A stretch of DNA of 64,000 bases from Torreya grandis (taxonomy: Eukaryota; Streptophyta; Pinopsida; Cupressales; Taxaceae): positions 72,001-136,000 of the forward strand of contig JARHVA010002006.1 in NCBI GenBank assembly GCA_037957365.1. Reading direction: 5' to 3'. Position numbers and translations under genes: made by a program. The notes beneath the pieces are model-generated. The model was not told the DNA's origin. It saw only the letters and a program-made list of their open reading frames with translations, and ran no database searches. Of this stretch, positions 49,605 through 62,830 are shown piece by piece (positions within the stretch are counted from its first letter, which is position 1; each line of letters begins with the position of its first letter).

Positions 49605-49832
49605 GAATAGATTGGACTGATCTAATGGCTTGCTCAATCCTAATGTGTGGGTGGCTCAATAACTCAATCTAGTTTTGACTCCATCATTGCCCACCCCTGC
49701 TTGGTGGGTCATGACCTATGAATAGCTTGGATTGGATTGATGGTGTGTCCAACCCTCTCATGTAGGTGGTTCAAGAACTCAAGTAGACTATGACTCCATC
49801 ATTGCATACCCATGTATAGTAGATACATTTCA
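49605..49832. repeat. Diverged 115-bp tandem duplication
   Basis: Units at 49,605-49,719 and 49,720-49,832 share GAATAG-TTGGA-TGAT, TAATGTGTGGGTGG versus TCATGTAGGTGG, and GACTCCATCATTGC. Divergence is moderate. It is internal to the non-coding part of the second Ty3-like element. Confidence 0.8.
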
Positions 49833-51033
49833 AACTAAAATTTCATGATGTAACTATAAATGTCAGCTCTATAAGCACTTGGGTATATTAAGTGGATCCA
49901 GGGCACTCGATAATGCCAATCACTGTAAGTGGAGTAAGGCATGAAATTGGTGTGTAACTTAAAATATGATGTTGGATGTATACAACATATAAAATGACAT
50001 GGAATTTATCATTCCATCTGATCAACTGATATGTAAGTGAGAAAATGAAAATAATGTGCCACGCACATGCCCCCAAATCTGATATCTAACCATATGGATT
50101 TTGGACTGAGTTGTGATAATCTATTTATGAGTATCTGAATTGAATATGGGAATGGTCATGTTGTTCATGATACCAAAAATTTGAGTAAAAACGTATGAAT
50201 ATGAGTTAAACTAGTATTAATCTAAGTTATACCAAGCAAAATTAGTAAATTTATAACTAAACATTTGCAAACCTTGACCAATCTAATTTTTTTTTAAATT
50301 GAGGGTACTGGACAGTAGCAACATATACTGGATAGTAGTGTTATGTGATGTTATTTTCCCAATTTTGGCACTAATATTTTTCTACTCTAATTTTTATGAA
50401 ATTGTACTGGTCTCTATGTCACTATTTTCCCACTATGTTTACCTGAGTTTGATTTCTATAATCTGAGCCCATGTGCTGAAAATGTACTATGAGTGCATTC
50501 TAGTAGCTTGATCTTTGTAACAAACCCCTGTGAATGCCCCCTCTTTTGAGGGGGGTTGTTTAACTTATGCAAGAACTATCCTCAAAATAAAAATCTCTAC
50601 AATATGTGTGTTACCTATAACATATATGATATCTACATAATAATCCAATATAATGTGCATACATAACATCTGAATGTAAGATAATCTGAGCATAAGTTTG
50701 TAATGTGCAATGTATGTTATGTCTAACATTCACAAGGTTGTCAAGATAGATATAATAATGTATATAATAGTAAATCTGAGTAATAACTGAGTAGTTGCCT
50801 AGGGGGATGGTGCATGATGTCCATGACAACACCCAAGTAGGAAGGGGAGATGCATGAGGTCCCTCGTGGCATCTAAAATTGGAGTGTGTAATAAGTGAGA
50901 GACAAGTGTTATGACCATGATACATTTAAGAAAACATACATACAACACACATAAGGCATGTAAATTAGGCCAAAGGGACACAATAAAGGAACATGGGTGC
51001 ATGTCACCAAATCTAATAAAACAAGACATATAA

Positions 51034-51158
51034 GGACATGTTAAAATGTCCACATACATAAACAACAAGCAAGTTAACTTAGAGCCACATAGAAGGACAT
51101 GTTCAAATGTCCACATACACAATAAATAAATCACATAAAAGGACATAGTAATATGTCC
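51034..51158. repeat. Three tandem hairpin units GGACAT...ATGTCC
   Basis: Perfect 6-bp inverted repeats with 6-base loops occur at 51,034-51,051, 51,095-51,112 and 51,141-51,158, each embedded in a CACATA-rich repeat unit (spacings 61 and 46 bp). The equivalent region of the first Ty3-like element (about 32.33-32.51 kb) carries similar GG...CC dyads. Confidence 0.8.
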
Positions 51159-51899
51159 AAAGCATACATACTATGAAAAGAAGTGGTGTATAGATAAATA
51201 GCAATGACATATTCAAACACCCTCGGATAGAATTAGCATAGAGATACAATCATGTATAAACTAGGAAAGCTAGAAATGAAAGTATTCATAAACATGTAAT
51301 ACAAATCTATGTAATAAATAAGATGTACATACACTAATTCTACAGTATTAGTAGTTGACAAAAAATCTAAGTAGGTGTAGCATGATCAATATCAAGATAT
51401 AACAATGCTAAAGCTGTGATGTAGAGTATAGAAAGATGTAACCTGGTAATCAAAATTGTGTATAGGGTGCCCCCAAATAGATGAATGTGTCAAATGAAGA
51501 GCCCTGCATCTATGTATATGCCTCTAATGGGTAGATAATATCAAAATTGGATCATTGTAGTGGAATGGAGTCCTATAGTAATCTACAAGCACTCGATAAG
51601 AACAAGTGAAGCATGTATGTATGATAAAACTGACTATACTAAGATACATAGAATATGTAGTGTCTGGAAAATATAAGAGATGTAAATATGGAAATGCATA
51701 CATTCTATAATGTTGTGTATTTTTTGAGTAAATATTTGAATGTTTTTGGTTTTTTGAAATATTATATTGTTTTTGTATTTTCTAGATATAAGCTATGTAT
51801 AAGCATGTTATGAAAATGAAACTATGTACAAAGAGCGAGAGAGAAGGAAAGTATGTACAAGAAGGGAGAAATAATACTAACCAATGATTCTCATGAGAT

Positions 51900-53180
51900 G
51901 ATGACCATCAATGTGGCTTGTGTCAAAAATATGAATGGTAATCTCTCGTGTAGTGTGATTGCTATGTTATAGTTGAATGGTGTTGAAGTATGAATCTGGG
52001 TATTATTCCTCGTTAAAATCATAATAACCATAATAACCTGAAATGCTAGAGGGAATGGCCTCATACTATGGAGTTGACCTTTTTGATTTGTGCTTTGGAA
52101 TATTGATTGTGATTTTGCCCTTTTAAACTGTGTTTATTGTAGGCATATGGTGTTGAGGAGGCTCTTTTGCTAGAAAGCCTTTTTTGAGAATGCTTGTTGG
52201 CTTAGCATGATTTTGAATTTACAACTTAAGCTATTTCTCTTTCTATAACATTTCTTGTGTATCTAGACTTATTACCTTGATAAACTATATATGTGAATGA
52301 TTTACCTTAGGATATTTAATAAATCTCAAACTTTGTTGACCAACATTATCAACTGTTAAAACATGAGAAGTGATGCCTTGGGCCTACATGCCCAAACCTT
52401 GATTGTGATAATCAAATTGTTGTAGATACTTTTAACCAAACCCATATTGATTTGAAAGTTGACCCTCATTTTAGAGAGGTAGATTTTCATCCTTTTTTTC
52501 TTTACCTATGATTGTTGTACCATTTCTTTCTCCAATTGTGCTTTGTGAATTTATTGTTGTTCTAAGTTATGCTTTAGTAACCATTTTTGTATTGTTTCTA
52601 AATTATGCTTTGGTAACCATTTTTGTACAATTTATGAGTTTGACCTTTTTTGAATTTGTAGATGTGCCACTATATGTTGTTTGGATGATGTGTCATTATT
52701 TGAGTCATTTGTATCCATTATTTGTTATATTTTCCTTTTCAATGTTAAACATGAATTGGTGGGGTGCCCATGCATTCTATTATATGCACAATAATATTTG
52801 GATCTCCTCACTAGGTGCAAAGGAGGTAGGTTGATCAACTTAGCTTTAATCATTTCCCTGAATATCTCACTTGAACTCTTATTAGACCCTTGTAAGCTTT
52901 TTGAATCAATTATAATAGATACATTATGTTGAACTTTATGATTTGAATATGAAAGAGTGTTAGGCACAACTCTACTAGATGTAAATGTATATACATTATG
53001 AACACTAACATATTATAAATACTTTGTAATTTAATTTGGTTTGCCAATAATGTGACCTGTTCACTTAATAGCTGATTTTGATTCTATAATTTTGATATTA
53101 GCCTCTTCAAATTGGTACGTTAATCCTTAGAGTCTCATAAGTGCAAACCCCATTTTCTTCTAATTGAACATGTAGGCACA
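51900..53180 (-). pseudogene. Ty3-like Gag C-terminus and downstream coding relic
   Basis: An 80-codon open stretch (52,967-52,725) reads SSSEIFREMIKAKLINLPPL and YYCAYNRMHGHPTNSCLTLK, the same nucleic-acid-binding block as at 34.7 kb (YYDYHRCIGHSTNQCFKIKH). Downstream the frame runs, with stops, through a 36-bp tandem repeat encoding QKWLPKHNLE-like units and then LTVDNVGQQSLRFIKYPKVN near 52.3 kb, ISGYYGYYDFNEE near 52.0 kb. This is a second copy of the same gag-bearing family, more open near the knuckle. The gag N-terminus is missing. Confidence 0.65.
52560..52631. repeat. 36-bp tandem repeat, two units
   Basis: TTCTAAGTTATGCTTTAGTA and TTCTAAATTATGCTTTGGTA each begin a 36-bp unit (52,560-52,595; 52,596-52,631) with a few substitutions. 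The length is a multiple of three, so it would preserve the minus-strand reading frame. Confidence 0.9.
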
Positions 53181-53189
53181 CATCCTATA

Positions 53190-55163
53190 GAGGAGAGGTG
53201 TGGTTTGTCACATCTTGATTTCTCTCTAAGCTAAATAACATGTTTAATCTATTTATTATCATGGTTGATTAGTTGATTAACTAATATGTTATTAAGCTTG
53301 ATAATATGTTTTAATTATGGGATAGTTTTTGTTTCTTAATTTACATGATTAATTTGCTATGAGTTAGGATTACCTTTACATTAATTATATTGTGATCATG
53401 TTTGATTAGTTATGCACCATTATTTTATAGATACAATGTTGTTTCAGGTTAACTACCTTCATTGAAATGAGGTGGATGCAGGACAAATTCTTCCCTCAGA
53501 TCATGATGGAGGGAGAACATAATCAGAGAGGGTAGTCTAGATGGAGATGTTGGGGGATGACAGAGAACAAATTTAGGAACCCTTGCACACACCACTTAGT
53601 ATATCATGTTTTGTAATTGTTTGATATGGATAGTGTAGCATATTTTGTGTACTTTTCCTTTACGTTATTGTTAATATGTTTTCTGGTATAATCTTCATTG
53701 TTGATAATTATCATGTTGATTGTTTGAATGATTTAACTGATTTTATGATCTTATGTAGCTCATATTATTTGGCTAAATGAGTGAATTTGTTTATGTTTAA
53801 TTATATCATTGCCTTATTATGTATGGTTGAATAGTAAAACATTATGATGTTGTGACAAATTCCATAATCATTACTCGATATATAAGATTTAGATAATAAT
53901 AATTAAAGATTATTAATATGATATTACATATTAATGTCGAAAGATAAATGGCATCATTTTAAAAGTTGTTGTATTTATTTGACTATTCAATTAAATGATT
54001 TGTATTCATAATATATAAATGAATACATTAATGTCAATTATTTTAATCATTAATGTCAATTATTTTAATGATTTTAGAAATCATTGTAATTGTTACGTAT
54101 GTTTATGGATAGCATTAAACATAAAACTCTAGTCTAAATATACCTAGTTTAATTTCCAAGCTAAATAATCATTATTGTGTTTAGTCATTGCATGGGAATA
54201 CTTTAGCCATTGACTAGTTGATAGTCTCACATGGAATAAGACATTAGGATTATGTGACTTTTGTGATTTAAATGGTCGATGATGGATTGTTAAATCATTA
54301 TCATGCAGATTTGATAAAGGAATATAATATGATTAATTAGGGATTGGAGAGAAGCATCAAGATGATTAGGTTACTAATCATCTATTGACTTTAATTAAAC
54401 AACGTTTGGGAGAAAATTATAGGGTTTACTATGTTTTGCATGGAGGCAAATTGTGAGTTAGTTAAGCTATCTGGACATGCTTAATTTTGGTTGAGAAGTG
54501 GAAGGCAATTAGGATGATGGAAAAAGAATAAAAAGAGGATAATGGGGGATGTGACAAGGGATGACATATTGAGAGGAGAAGACAGAAGATGGAGAAGAGT
54601 ATAACAAGTGAAAAGAAGAAATAATTGGCTTTGATTTTGGCTCGGCTTTCTTTAACATTCATACATTTACCAAGTTGGTTTTGTAATTCAATTTTTGAGT
54701 CATATATTGAATTGGTTTCTCTAAATGCGTATGATTACTATTTTTTTTTTGTTTGATACATTAGAAATACTAGGTTGTATGTGGAGCCCTATTGAAGGCT
54801 CAACCTCCACAAAACCTCACATTCAAACCAAGGTAACTTGGTAGATGGGGTAGAGCCGTAGAGTTGGCCATGGTAGTTTGTTTTTAAAATAGCTCTATCC
54901 TACACATATCTAGCTATTCAAAAATATATATTCAATATTTGACAATTATTTTGATGGGTATATAAGTAATATGACTCGTAATAAGTTGATTTGAACCAGA
55001 TTATTATATTTGCATTTAGGGTATAAGGAAATATAGACTTGAAATTATTGGTTTGTATAATCACTTAACTATTTAATCTAGTTCAAACTTTTTGAGTTTA
55101 AAATATGGGTTTTATGGGATTTTAAATATATATACATGAGTATAGACTTGGTTAAAAACTAAT

Positions 55164-55165
<2 letters not shown>
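53190..55165. other. No gene recognised; possible LTR start at 53,207
   Basis: TGTCACATCTTGATTTCTC near 53,207 looks like the start of a chromovirus-type LTR, but no partner copy, PBS or PPT could be located. The rest is AT-rich. A GA-rich plus-strand stretch lies near 54.5-54.62 kb. Confidence 0.3.

Positions 55166-55227
<62 letters not shown>
55166..55227. repeat. (TG)n microsatellite, about 62 bp
   Basis: Uninterrupted TG repeat, flanked by TATA-rich sequence to about 55,370. Confidence 0.98.
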
Positions 55228-55229
<2 letters not shown>

Positions 55230-56221
55230 GATATATACTTATATTTATACTAGTACGTTGAAATGTCTAACTTCATTACATGATTTTAAGTATGTGTGTA
55301 TTCAACTAGAAAAATTTAATAAATAATTATATATATGTATGGACACATATAATATATATACACATATAATTGATAGATAGACTTTAATGTGACTGTTAGT
55401 AATACATTCTGTAGATAAAGATGTTCATATAACACACCAGTGAATATGATTATCAATTGGTGAATTACTTGGATTTAGATTCAATATATTTGTATACACA
55501 AGACAACAATAAAATTATGTATTCTTAGATATGTTATATTATGTATACATGTTTATACAATTGAATTTTAGAAGCTTTAATTAAGTCACATTGATCAACT
55601 TGGGATGGGTAGATGAATAATATGACTGTAGGGTTTTGCATTTAACTTTATGAAAGTGTATATGCCAGTAAGTGGATAAGGAAATTATGGAATAAGTTTA
55701 GTTATTTATTTTTAACATGTTTTATACTTAGAAAAGCCTTTATATTGTTATTTTTGGATGAAATGTGTATATATTGCTTAGTTCATAAGGAGACTAGGTA
55801 TGAGGGTTCATTTGTATAATTGTATTGTTTTATTCAGCTATATATGGTAGTTTTTTTGTTTCTACCAAGCCTCAGATGTTAAAAATCATACCTGAATAGA
55901 GTATTCATCTAATTATTATTGATTATTTTATTAAATATTACCCAATATGGGTAAAGGTGACTGTATTCTTCTATTTGCTCAATTAAACTATATTTAATTG
56001 GCAAACTTGAATGATTTTTTTGGTTTAAATGAATAATGGAGTAACTAATTTTTATTTATTGAATTTTTTGTTTTTATTATCATGGGCATATGGAATTTCT
56101 TAGTTTAATGAAAAAGGTTATGGGGCCTTACTGACTATATACTTCACATACGTAGTATACTCTAAGGCAAATGGTAGTAGATGTCATCTTAGTAGTATAT
56201 TGTATAAAATAAGTATGAAAA

Positions 56222-56222
<1 letters not shown>
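55228..56222. other. No gene recognised
   Basis: AT-rich sequence between two TG microsatellites; nothing assignable. Confidence 0.45.
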
Positions 56223-56287
<65 letters not shown>

Positions 56288-56296
56288 GTGTGTGTT
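56223..56296. repeat. (TG)n microsatellite, about 73 bp, one TGCG interruption
   Basis: TG repeat with a single C near 56,283. The threonine/histidine frame on the minus strand is an artefact. Confidence 0.98.
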
Positions 56297-56548
56297 ATAA
56301 TTGTTATTATTATAACAATGAATAATTGATGTTTGTTTATATCTGGTTAGTATAAAGGGTAAGTGCACGGAGTTGGGGGACAATTCCATGGACCTTTTTG
56401 GTAACATGATCATGTTATTAAATAATGTGATCATGTTATTTAATTAACACAATCGTATTATTAAAATTATGGCTTGATAATTATAGAGACATAATGCATA
56501 GTGTTATTGAGAAAACAATAATGCTTATGTGTTATCACATATTTAAAT

Positions 56549-56584
56549 AATGTGTATGCATTATATAATGTGTATGCATTATAT
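56549..56584. repeat. 18-bp tandem repeat, two perfect units
   Basis: AATGTGTATGCATTATAT occurs twice in a row just outside the left arm of the inverted-repeat structure. It is followed by related ATGCATAA/TATGCAT words, and similar ATGCATATGC sequence lies just outside the right arm at about 63,270. Confidence 0.9.
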
Positions 56585-56720
56585 AATACACTATATAATG
56601 CATAAGTGTTATATAACATGTATGCATTTCTTTTTTATAAGTCCAAAACCAACTCCATGAGCATTTAGGAGTTGCACATGAAGCCAACTTTGTCCATAAG
56701 CTTATATTACTACTCTAAAT

Positions 56721-57120
56721 GAAGTATAAGTTTACATTTATATTATTCTATTTAATTTATTATACGTTAAATTCATTTTAGTAAATATAATAAATTAGAG
56801 TCACTCAACATCTAATAGAGTTGGCATTATAGTTATATGCCTTACGATGTGGAAAATAGTTTTTTAAAATCCAATTAGGTCAGTACCTAGGCATTGTCAG
56901 GGTCTAAGTATTAAACTTAGGGATTTTAGGACATAAATTTTATAATTTATCTCCATTTTTGGTAAACATATAGTAATTTTTAAGGTTTTTGTGCCTTTTG
57001 GATTGATTCTTGGTATTTATAGGAGTCTTCAGTTTGTCAAAGATAAAGTTTTCAAACCACTCACTTTGAAATTAATGTAATGTGGTGTGATTTGGGTAGC
57101 ATAAGTCACATTGATGAATT
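56721..57120 (+). repeat. Left arm, unique part
   Basis: Non-minisatellite part of the arm. It pairs with 62,831-63,262 on the other strand. Stop-dense; no gene. Confidence 0.75.
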
Positions 57121-57575
57121 ACACACATCAAATGACCACTTTGTGTTAATTAACTTATTCATCATCCTTACCTCATTATTGATCACTTCCTACTCATGCC
57201 TCATCACCCCTAATCACTCTTTCATCATTCTTCATTGTCCCTAATCACTTTCTAATTGACCCTCACTATCCCTAGTCATCTCTAATCACTCCCTCATGAT
57301 CCCTGATTACTCCCTCATTGAATATGACTCATCCTCCTTAATAACTCACTCCTTGTCCCTCCCCATCCCTCCTCACTCCCTCATTAACCCTCATCATCTT
57401 TAATCACTCCCTCATCATCCCTAATCACTCCCTCATTGGCCTTTACCATTCCTAATCACTTTTTCATCATTCCTAATCACTCCCTCCTCATCCCTCATAA
57501 TTTATAATCACTTATTTATTGACCCTCACCATTCCTCATCATTTATAATCACTCCATCATTTCCCCTCACCATCC
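57120..57575 (+). repeat. Minisatellite block 1 (CCCTAATCACTCCCTCAT type)
   Basis: Degenerate short units built from CCTCATCATC, CCCTAATCACTC and CCCTCATTGACCCTCACC. Unit length varies around 18-45 bp, with higher-order alternation. Despite the CCCTAA word, this is not a telomere array because the period and context differ. Confidence 0.9.
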
Positions 57576-59780
57576 CTCAGGATGCAAATCCCTATTGTAT
57601 ACTCTACTTGTCCAATATATTTGCCAATATCCATGTAGCTTTCACTTTGTCTTTTATTTCTTAATCTCTATCTTTGGATCCTAAACACATTTCAAATTCA
57701 CATATTCATTTTATTCATTTCATTTATTCTCCACCATTATTTGGATGGTCTCACTAAACTCTTCATTCTATTCTCCTTACTCAATGTATTCAATCTCTCT
57801 TACTTTGAGACTATCCCCTTTACTAGTCTTTACACTTTATAACAAATTAGACCAAATATTGTATTTGGTTCCATAATATTTAATATGTCTCTTAAAAACT
57901 TCCTTCCACTCCTTTGATTTCTCTCTAACTTCTTCTCAACCCTACTTAACTTCTCAACACAATCCTCATATCATACATTACCTCTTACTCTATCATAGAC
58001 TCTTATTGTATGGACTCAAATCATCAAATCAACATCATTTATAGATACCCTATAATATATCCCATTTATTCACAAAGTTATAGGATTTGGTTCAACTATT
58101 TGATAACTTCTTTTGGCTATTTTTACTCTTAGATTGGGTCGTTAGGTTTCCTTCTACCTTGTCTACCATATAGTCCTCCCCCATCCATAATTACCCATAC
58201 TTACACAGCTTAAAAACACTATATTATATTTTTTCATGTTTAACTCAAACTTTTCACCAAATTTCAAGAATTATTGATAGTTACAACTCCTACAAACTCA
58301 CTTTGAAAGTAGAATCCCTAATACAGGGTTTGGATTGGTTTCACAGACCTGATAAGGGTCAAAATGAGATTTCAATCTTCCAAAGGAATTTATAATGAAT
58401 TTTAATATTTTATTATGTCTTATTTGACCCTATGAACATTTTAAAAGTGTTATATTTCCATTTTTAATCTATATTAGATTGACTTAACCAATTTGAATAG
58501 ACTGTGTACTCAGTCATAGGTTTGTAGTAATCTAAGAAGAGGTTATTTGTTCTAATTCATTCCAAAAAGTTTTATAAATAAAAAATAAAGTTGAAAATCA
58601 TTTTAATAGTGTTTAAACACTTTAAAAAATTATTCCTTCCATCTATAACACTCAATTTTCCATTATCCACAAGATACCACTTTGACTGTGTTAAGTTTCT
58701 TGATGACTACACGATTGTGTTAGATTTCTTTTTTCTCGTCCAAATATATGAAATATACTTGAAATACTATAATAATTCATGATAATTTGAGAATAAAATT
58801 ACCAAAATATACATTTTAATTTTTACTCCAATACATACATATACCTTCTCACACATATGTATACTCAAAACTTTTGCTCATAGAAGATAGGGTTGTGTTG
58901 TTTAACATAGAATGTCCTTAGCATAATAACAACATATACTGTTTAAATAATATTAAGGAAATTTAATTTTAATTTAATAATTACTCATACATTCCAAAAT
59001 CCCATAAAATATAATCTCCTCTTCCATAATACTCCGCCCTTCACTCACATTTCAAGACACAGTTTGTAAAAGCACAAGGTATACATTTTATAATTTGAAC
59101 ATTCAAAATATTTTAAACTTAAATAAAAAATGATATAATCACCATAAAATAAAATTTATTTTCAAGTTACCACTCACATAAATATCACAAATAACTTGTT
59201 ACTAATCATGTTTCATGATCATGCACATTGCCAACTATCTTTGCACATATTAAAGAAGATGCAGGGTTTGTTTGCTTTCTTGTCTACAAATAATCAAAAC
59301 CTATCTTTATTCACTTGTTTGCGGTTATTTACATTCATAATTTCAAATCCTAATCCATGAAACTCTCTTTAATTTATCTCTAAATACAAAATAAGACATG
59401 GACAAGACTCTTATTACCAAATAACCATCAACTGAATTCTAATTTCTTTTGTATGTTGACAGTATCCTTAACTAACTCAGCTACTAACATATTTCTCAAA
59501 TATGAATTTAGGTATATGTTTTTTAACATCCTAAAATCCTCCCTAAATTCTAACCACACCAAATTCAACATTATACTTCTTGAAACAAGATTGAAGTCTC
59601 TATGAAAGTTCAAAAATTCAAATGAAAGATTTGGCAAGAAAGTCCAATACAACTCTAATTCAAAATTGACATAAAAATAGAAACTTATAAAGACTCCTAC
59701 ATACTTCTTATGACCTTGACCACCTTATAAATACTCTAAACATGTAAATTATATCACTATTTATATTGGGTAGTGTTACT
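57576..59780. other. Interior sequence, no gene recognised
   Basis: Pyrimidine-leaning plus strand (57.6-58.0 kb), then AT-rich sequence. Frames at 58,591-58,782 (plus) and 59,428-59,652 (minus) show no motif. Confidence 0.45.
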
Positions 59781-59784
59781 CATG

Positions 59785-60005
59785 CATTACCTCATCATCC
59801 CTAATCATTGCTTCATCATACCTCATCATCTCTAATCACTCATTCCTCATCCCTCATATCCCCTAATCACTCCCTCATTAATCCTCACCATCACTCATCC
59901 ATAATCAATCCCTCATTGCCTTCACCATCCCTCATCATCTCTATTGACTCCATCATCTCTACTCAATTCCTCCTCATCCCTCCTCATCTTTAATCACTCC
60001 ATCCA
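59785..60005 (+). repeat. Minisatellite block 2
   Basis: The same CCTCATCATCCCTAATCA-type units as block 1, in the same orientation, inside the inverted-repeat structure. The S/P/H-rich frame at 59,808-59,993 is an artefact of the repeat. Confidence 0.9.
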
Positions 60006-60348
60006 ATACCTTGATGGTGGTGTTTTGTTGGAGTATAACAATGTTAGGAGATACAAGTGGAGAGTTGAGTGCTAGCATAAAATATAAGACATAGTGATCA
60101 AAATGATGTCTATTCAAATTTGAAACACAAATATTTAACACCTACGAAAAAAAATGGGCCTATTAGAAATGATGTAATTCACAATTAAAAATCCACCAAA
60201 AAAAGAGAAGCAATTAAAACCACCATAACATCAAAAATGGGTAGTAAATACATGAGGATCACCAAGCTATGTGATTTCCTAAAACCAATCAATTATTTTT
60301 CATATGAGGACATTTTATGATCTGAATAATTATATTTAAGGCCTTTTA

Positions 60349-60436
<88 letters not shown>

Positions 60437-61430
60437 TTGAGTCATCATACTAGAGAGTGGAAAATGATTAGAACAAATAGTCCAAGATTAGAAAGTGGTT
60501 CTTAGTTCATAACTTCAATATTCAATCCAATGAAGAGTGCCAAACTATGAGCTCTCTAATTGCACATCTCAAGAAGTGCGTACAAGTTATCTATAACTAT
60601 AAAAAGTTAATTAGATAATATATCATGAACCCAATGATATGGTTGGTCTAAAAATATATCTACTTCTCCCAACAAGAAATTATATGAATTAAAAATATTA
60701 TTTCATTAACAAATGTAGATCAATGGTGAGACACTAAACTTCATCATTTCTAATGGAAGTTAGAAGAATTTAATTTCTCCTAAATCATATTTTCAAAAAT
60801 TAAACTTGAAATTTATACATCATCCATAACCATACACTAGTGTATGGTCTAGTGTAGGCCTTGAGAAATGGATCACCTAGTAGTGTCACTTGGTGTACAA
60901 AATAAAACTTTTTAAATATGCAATCCTTTGTGACATCTCACCTTTATAGGTGTGTGATGTTTTACATTTGGTCAACCATGTATTTTCCATTGACATGTAG
61001 TGAATGAAATAAATCCTTGAAATTTTGTGATAGATTGTCTGGATCTGAAATACCATATATTGTAGTTAGTTCATAAGCTTTCAGTCATTAATACTAGGAA
61101 GTGAAAGAATATTGTCAGTTCTAGTAAGAAGTATACTCTTAATGGTAATAATTAAATGTTTAATTACATCCTTATGTCACCATATCGTAGGATGGTTTAT
61201 CCAACAATAACAAAGATGAAATAATTGAACCATAAACTATATGAATACAAAGATATCTTTCGATCACCTAAATAAGTTCCTAGATACTATACACTAAACA
61301 ATAATATTGATTTGATCCATTAACTACCTCTACCTCAAACCTCTTTATAAAATATATCATTTCTAGATAATGAGTAGATCAATTGGTAGATCCATGAAAT
61401 CATGGATAATAGACACATCATGCCCAAATA
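60006..61430. other. Interior sequence with (TA)n; no gene
   Basis: AT-rich sequence on both sides of the (TA)n at 60,351-60,434, with no coding motif until the RT relic at 61.44 kb. Confidence 0.45.
60351..60434. repeat. (TA)n microsatellite, about 84 bp
   Basis: Uninterrupted TA dinucleotides. Confidence 0.98.
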
Positions 61431-61439
61431 ATTACCTTG

Positions 61440-62160
61440 AAAAAACCCAATCGTGTTTGTGCCCAAGTTGTGAATCAATTAAAAAAATATTAACAAGATT
61501 AACATGAAGAACTATTATCCTCATTTAAATATTAAGGCATTTTTCTACCATATCTATGGTGTAGAATTATTTTCCAAAATTGATCTTATGTTTGGGTATC
61601 ATCATATTCATGTTAAACCTTTAGACATTTGGAATATGGTATTAAAAACAAAGGAAGGATTGATTGACTAGTTGATTATGCCTTTTAGGTTAACTCATAT
61701 AATGAATTCATTCATTTCAAGATGTTGAATGAAATCCTCAGGCCCTTTACCTATGCCATTTTTTAATCTACCTTGATGACATCTTAATCTTTAGAAAACA
61801 TGGGATGAACATTTACACCATGTTGAACTAGTGTTTCACATTTTTCAAAAACATTTTTGATAACATGAATAAATGTTCATTTTTCATGCAACAGATAAGA
61901 TATTTGGGACATTACACAAACAAGGAGTACATGTGTGAACCTAACCAAGATTAAAGTTATAAAGGAATGGGAAACACTAAATAACTTTTCATCTGATTTA
62001 AATCTTCTCAGATTTAAAAACTAATACAAGGGATTTGTGTTTAATTTTTATCTTTTGAACCAAACTACCAAAGGTGGAACTAAATAAAGTTTCATTTATT
62101 CAGTTACACAAAAAAGATAATTTGATGAACTAAAATTTAGACTCTATTTTGTGTTAATAC
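61440..62160 (+). pseudogene. Ty3-type reverse transcriptase relic
   Basis: Reading across three plus-strand frames gives GVELFSKIDLMFGYHHIHVK (usually G..YFSKIDL.SGYHQIR), LDIWNMVLKTKEGLID, MPFRLTHIMNSF, then LIYLDDILIF with the catalytic YLDD codons intact at 61,769-61,780. It continues HLHHVELVFHIFQKH, IRYLGHY-like remnants and TKGGTK...KAFDELK-like ends. The order and spacing match Ty3/chromovirus RT over about 200 residues. Frameshifts and stops are numerous. No adjoining protease or integrase was found, so it is an isolated fragment captured in the inverted-repeat structure or predating it. Confidence 0.88.
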
Positions 62161-62334
62161 TTATGTTACTTGATTATAAATTTGGAAGATCATCTAATTC
62201 ATTTAGTAATAAAATTAACTATCACAAATGGGTATTGATAATACAAGTCCTAGAAAAGATTTAATTTCTATTATAATGGATTAAACAACATATGATTGGA
62301 ATCAAAGATATATTTATAGTATATACTTATGTTA

Positions 62335-62830
62335 GATGAAGAGGGAGAGATTAGGGATGGTGAGGGTCAATGATGGAGTGATGAAATATGGTGAGGGATG
62401 GTGAAGGTCAAGGAAAGAGTGATTAGTGATGATGAGGGATGAAGAAAGATTGATTAGGTATTATGAGGGATGAGAAGTGAGTGATGAGGGATGGTGATAA
62501 TAAATGGAGTGATTAGGGATGATAAACCTGAGTGATTAGAGATGATGAAAGATAACTAAGGTCAATGAATTAGTTATTACGGATGAGGAGGGATGAGGAA
62601 AGAGTGATTAGGGATGATGAAGGACAAGGAGAGAGTGATTAGGGATGATGAGGGATAGTGAGGTTTAATAGAAGAATTATTATGGATGATAAGGGAGTGA
62701 CTAGAGATGACTAGGGATAGTAAGGGTAAATGAGGGAGTGATTAGGGACAATGAAGAATGATGAGAGAACTTGATTAGGGATAATGAGGCATGAGTAAGA
62801 AATGATCAAGGATGAGGGAAGGGTGATGAA
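62335..62830 (-). repeat. Minisatellite block 3 (inverted orientation)
   Basis: Plus-strand GAGTGATTAGGGATGATGAG-type units, the reverse complement of blocks 1 and 2. This is the inner part of the right arm. Confidence 0.9.

Larger units (their letters stand above)
49275..51890 (-). other. Non-coding 3' interior of second Ty3-like element
   Basis: About 2.6 kb without any RT, RNase H or integrase motif on either strand. A stretch at 50.28-50.52 kb resembles parts of the 48.3-48.4 kb LTR (catgtgat..., ccatttttggtagtag-type order), possibly a partial second LTR or internal duplication. The tandem dyads at 51.03-51.16 kb are described separately. Confidence 0.5.

Noticed and set aside
57120..57575. 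Interstitial telomere repeat because of CCCTAA words
   Set aside because: CCCTAA occurs once per longer, variable unit and is not in a 7-bp (CCCTAAA)n register; it is a minisatellite.
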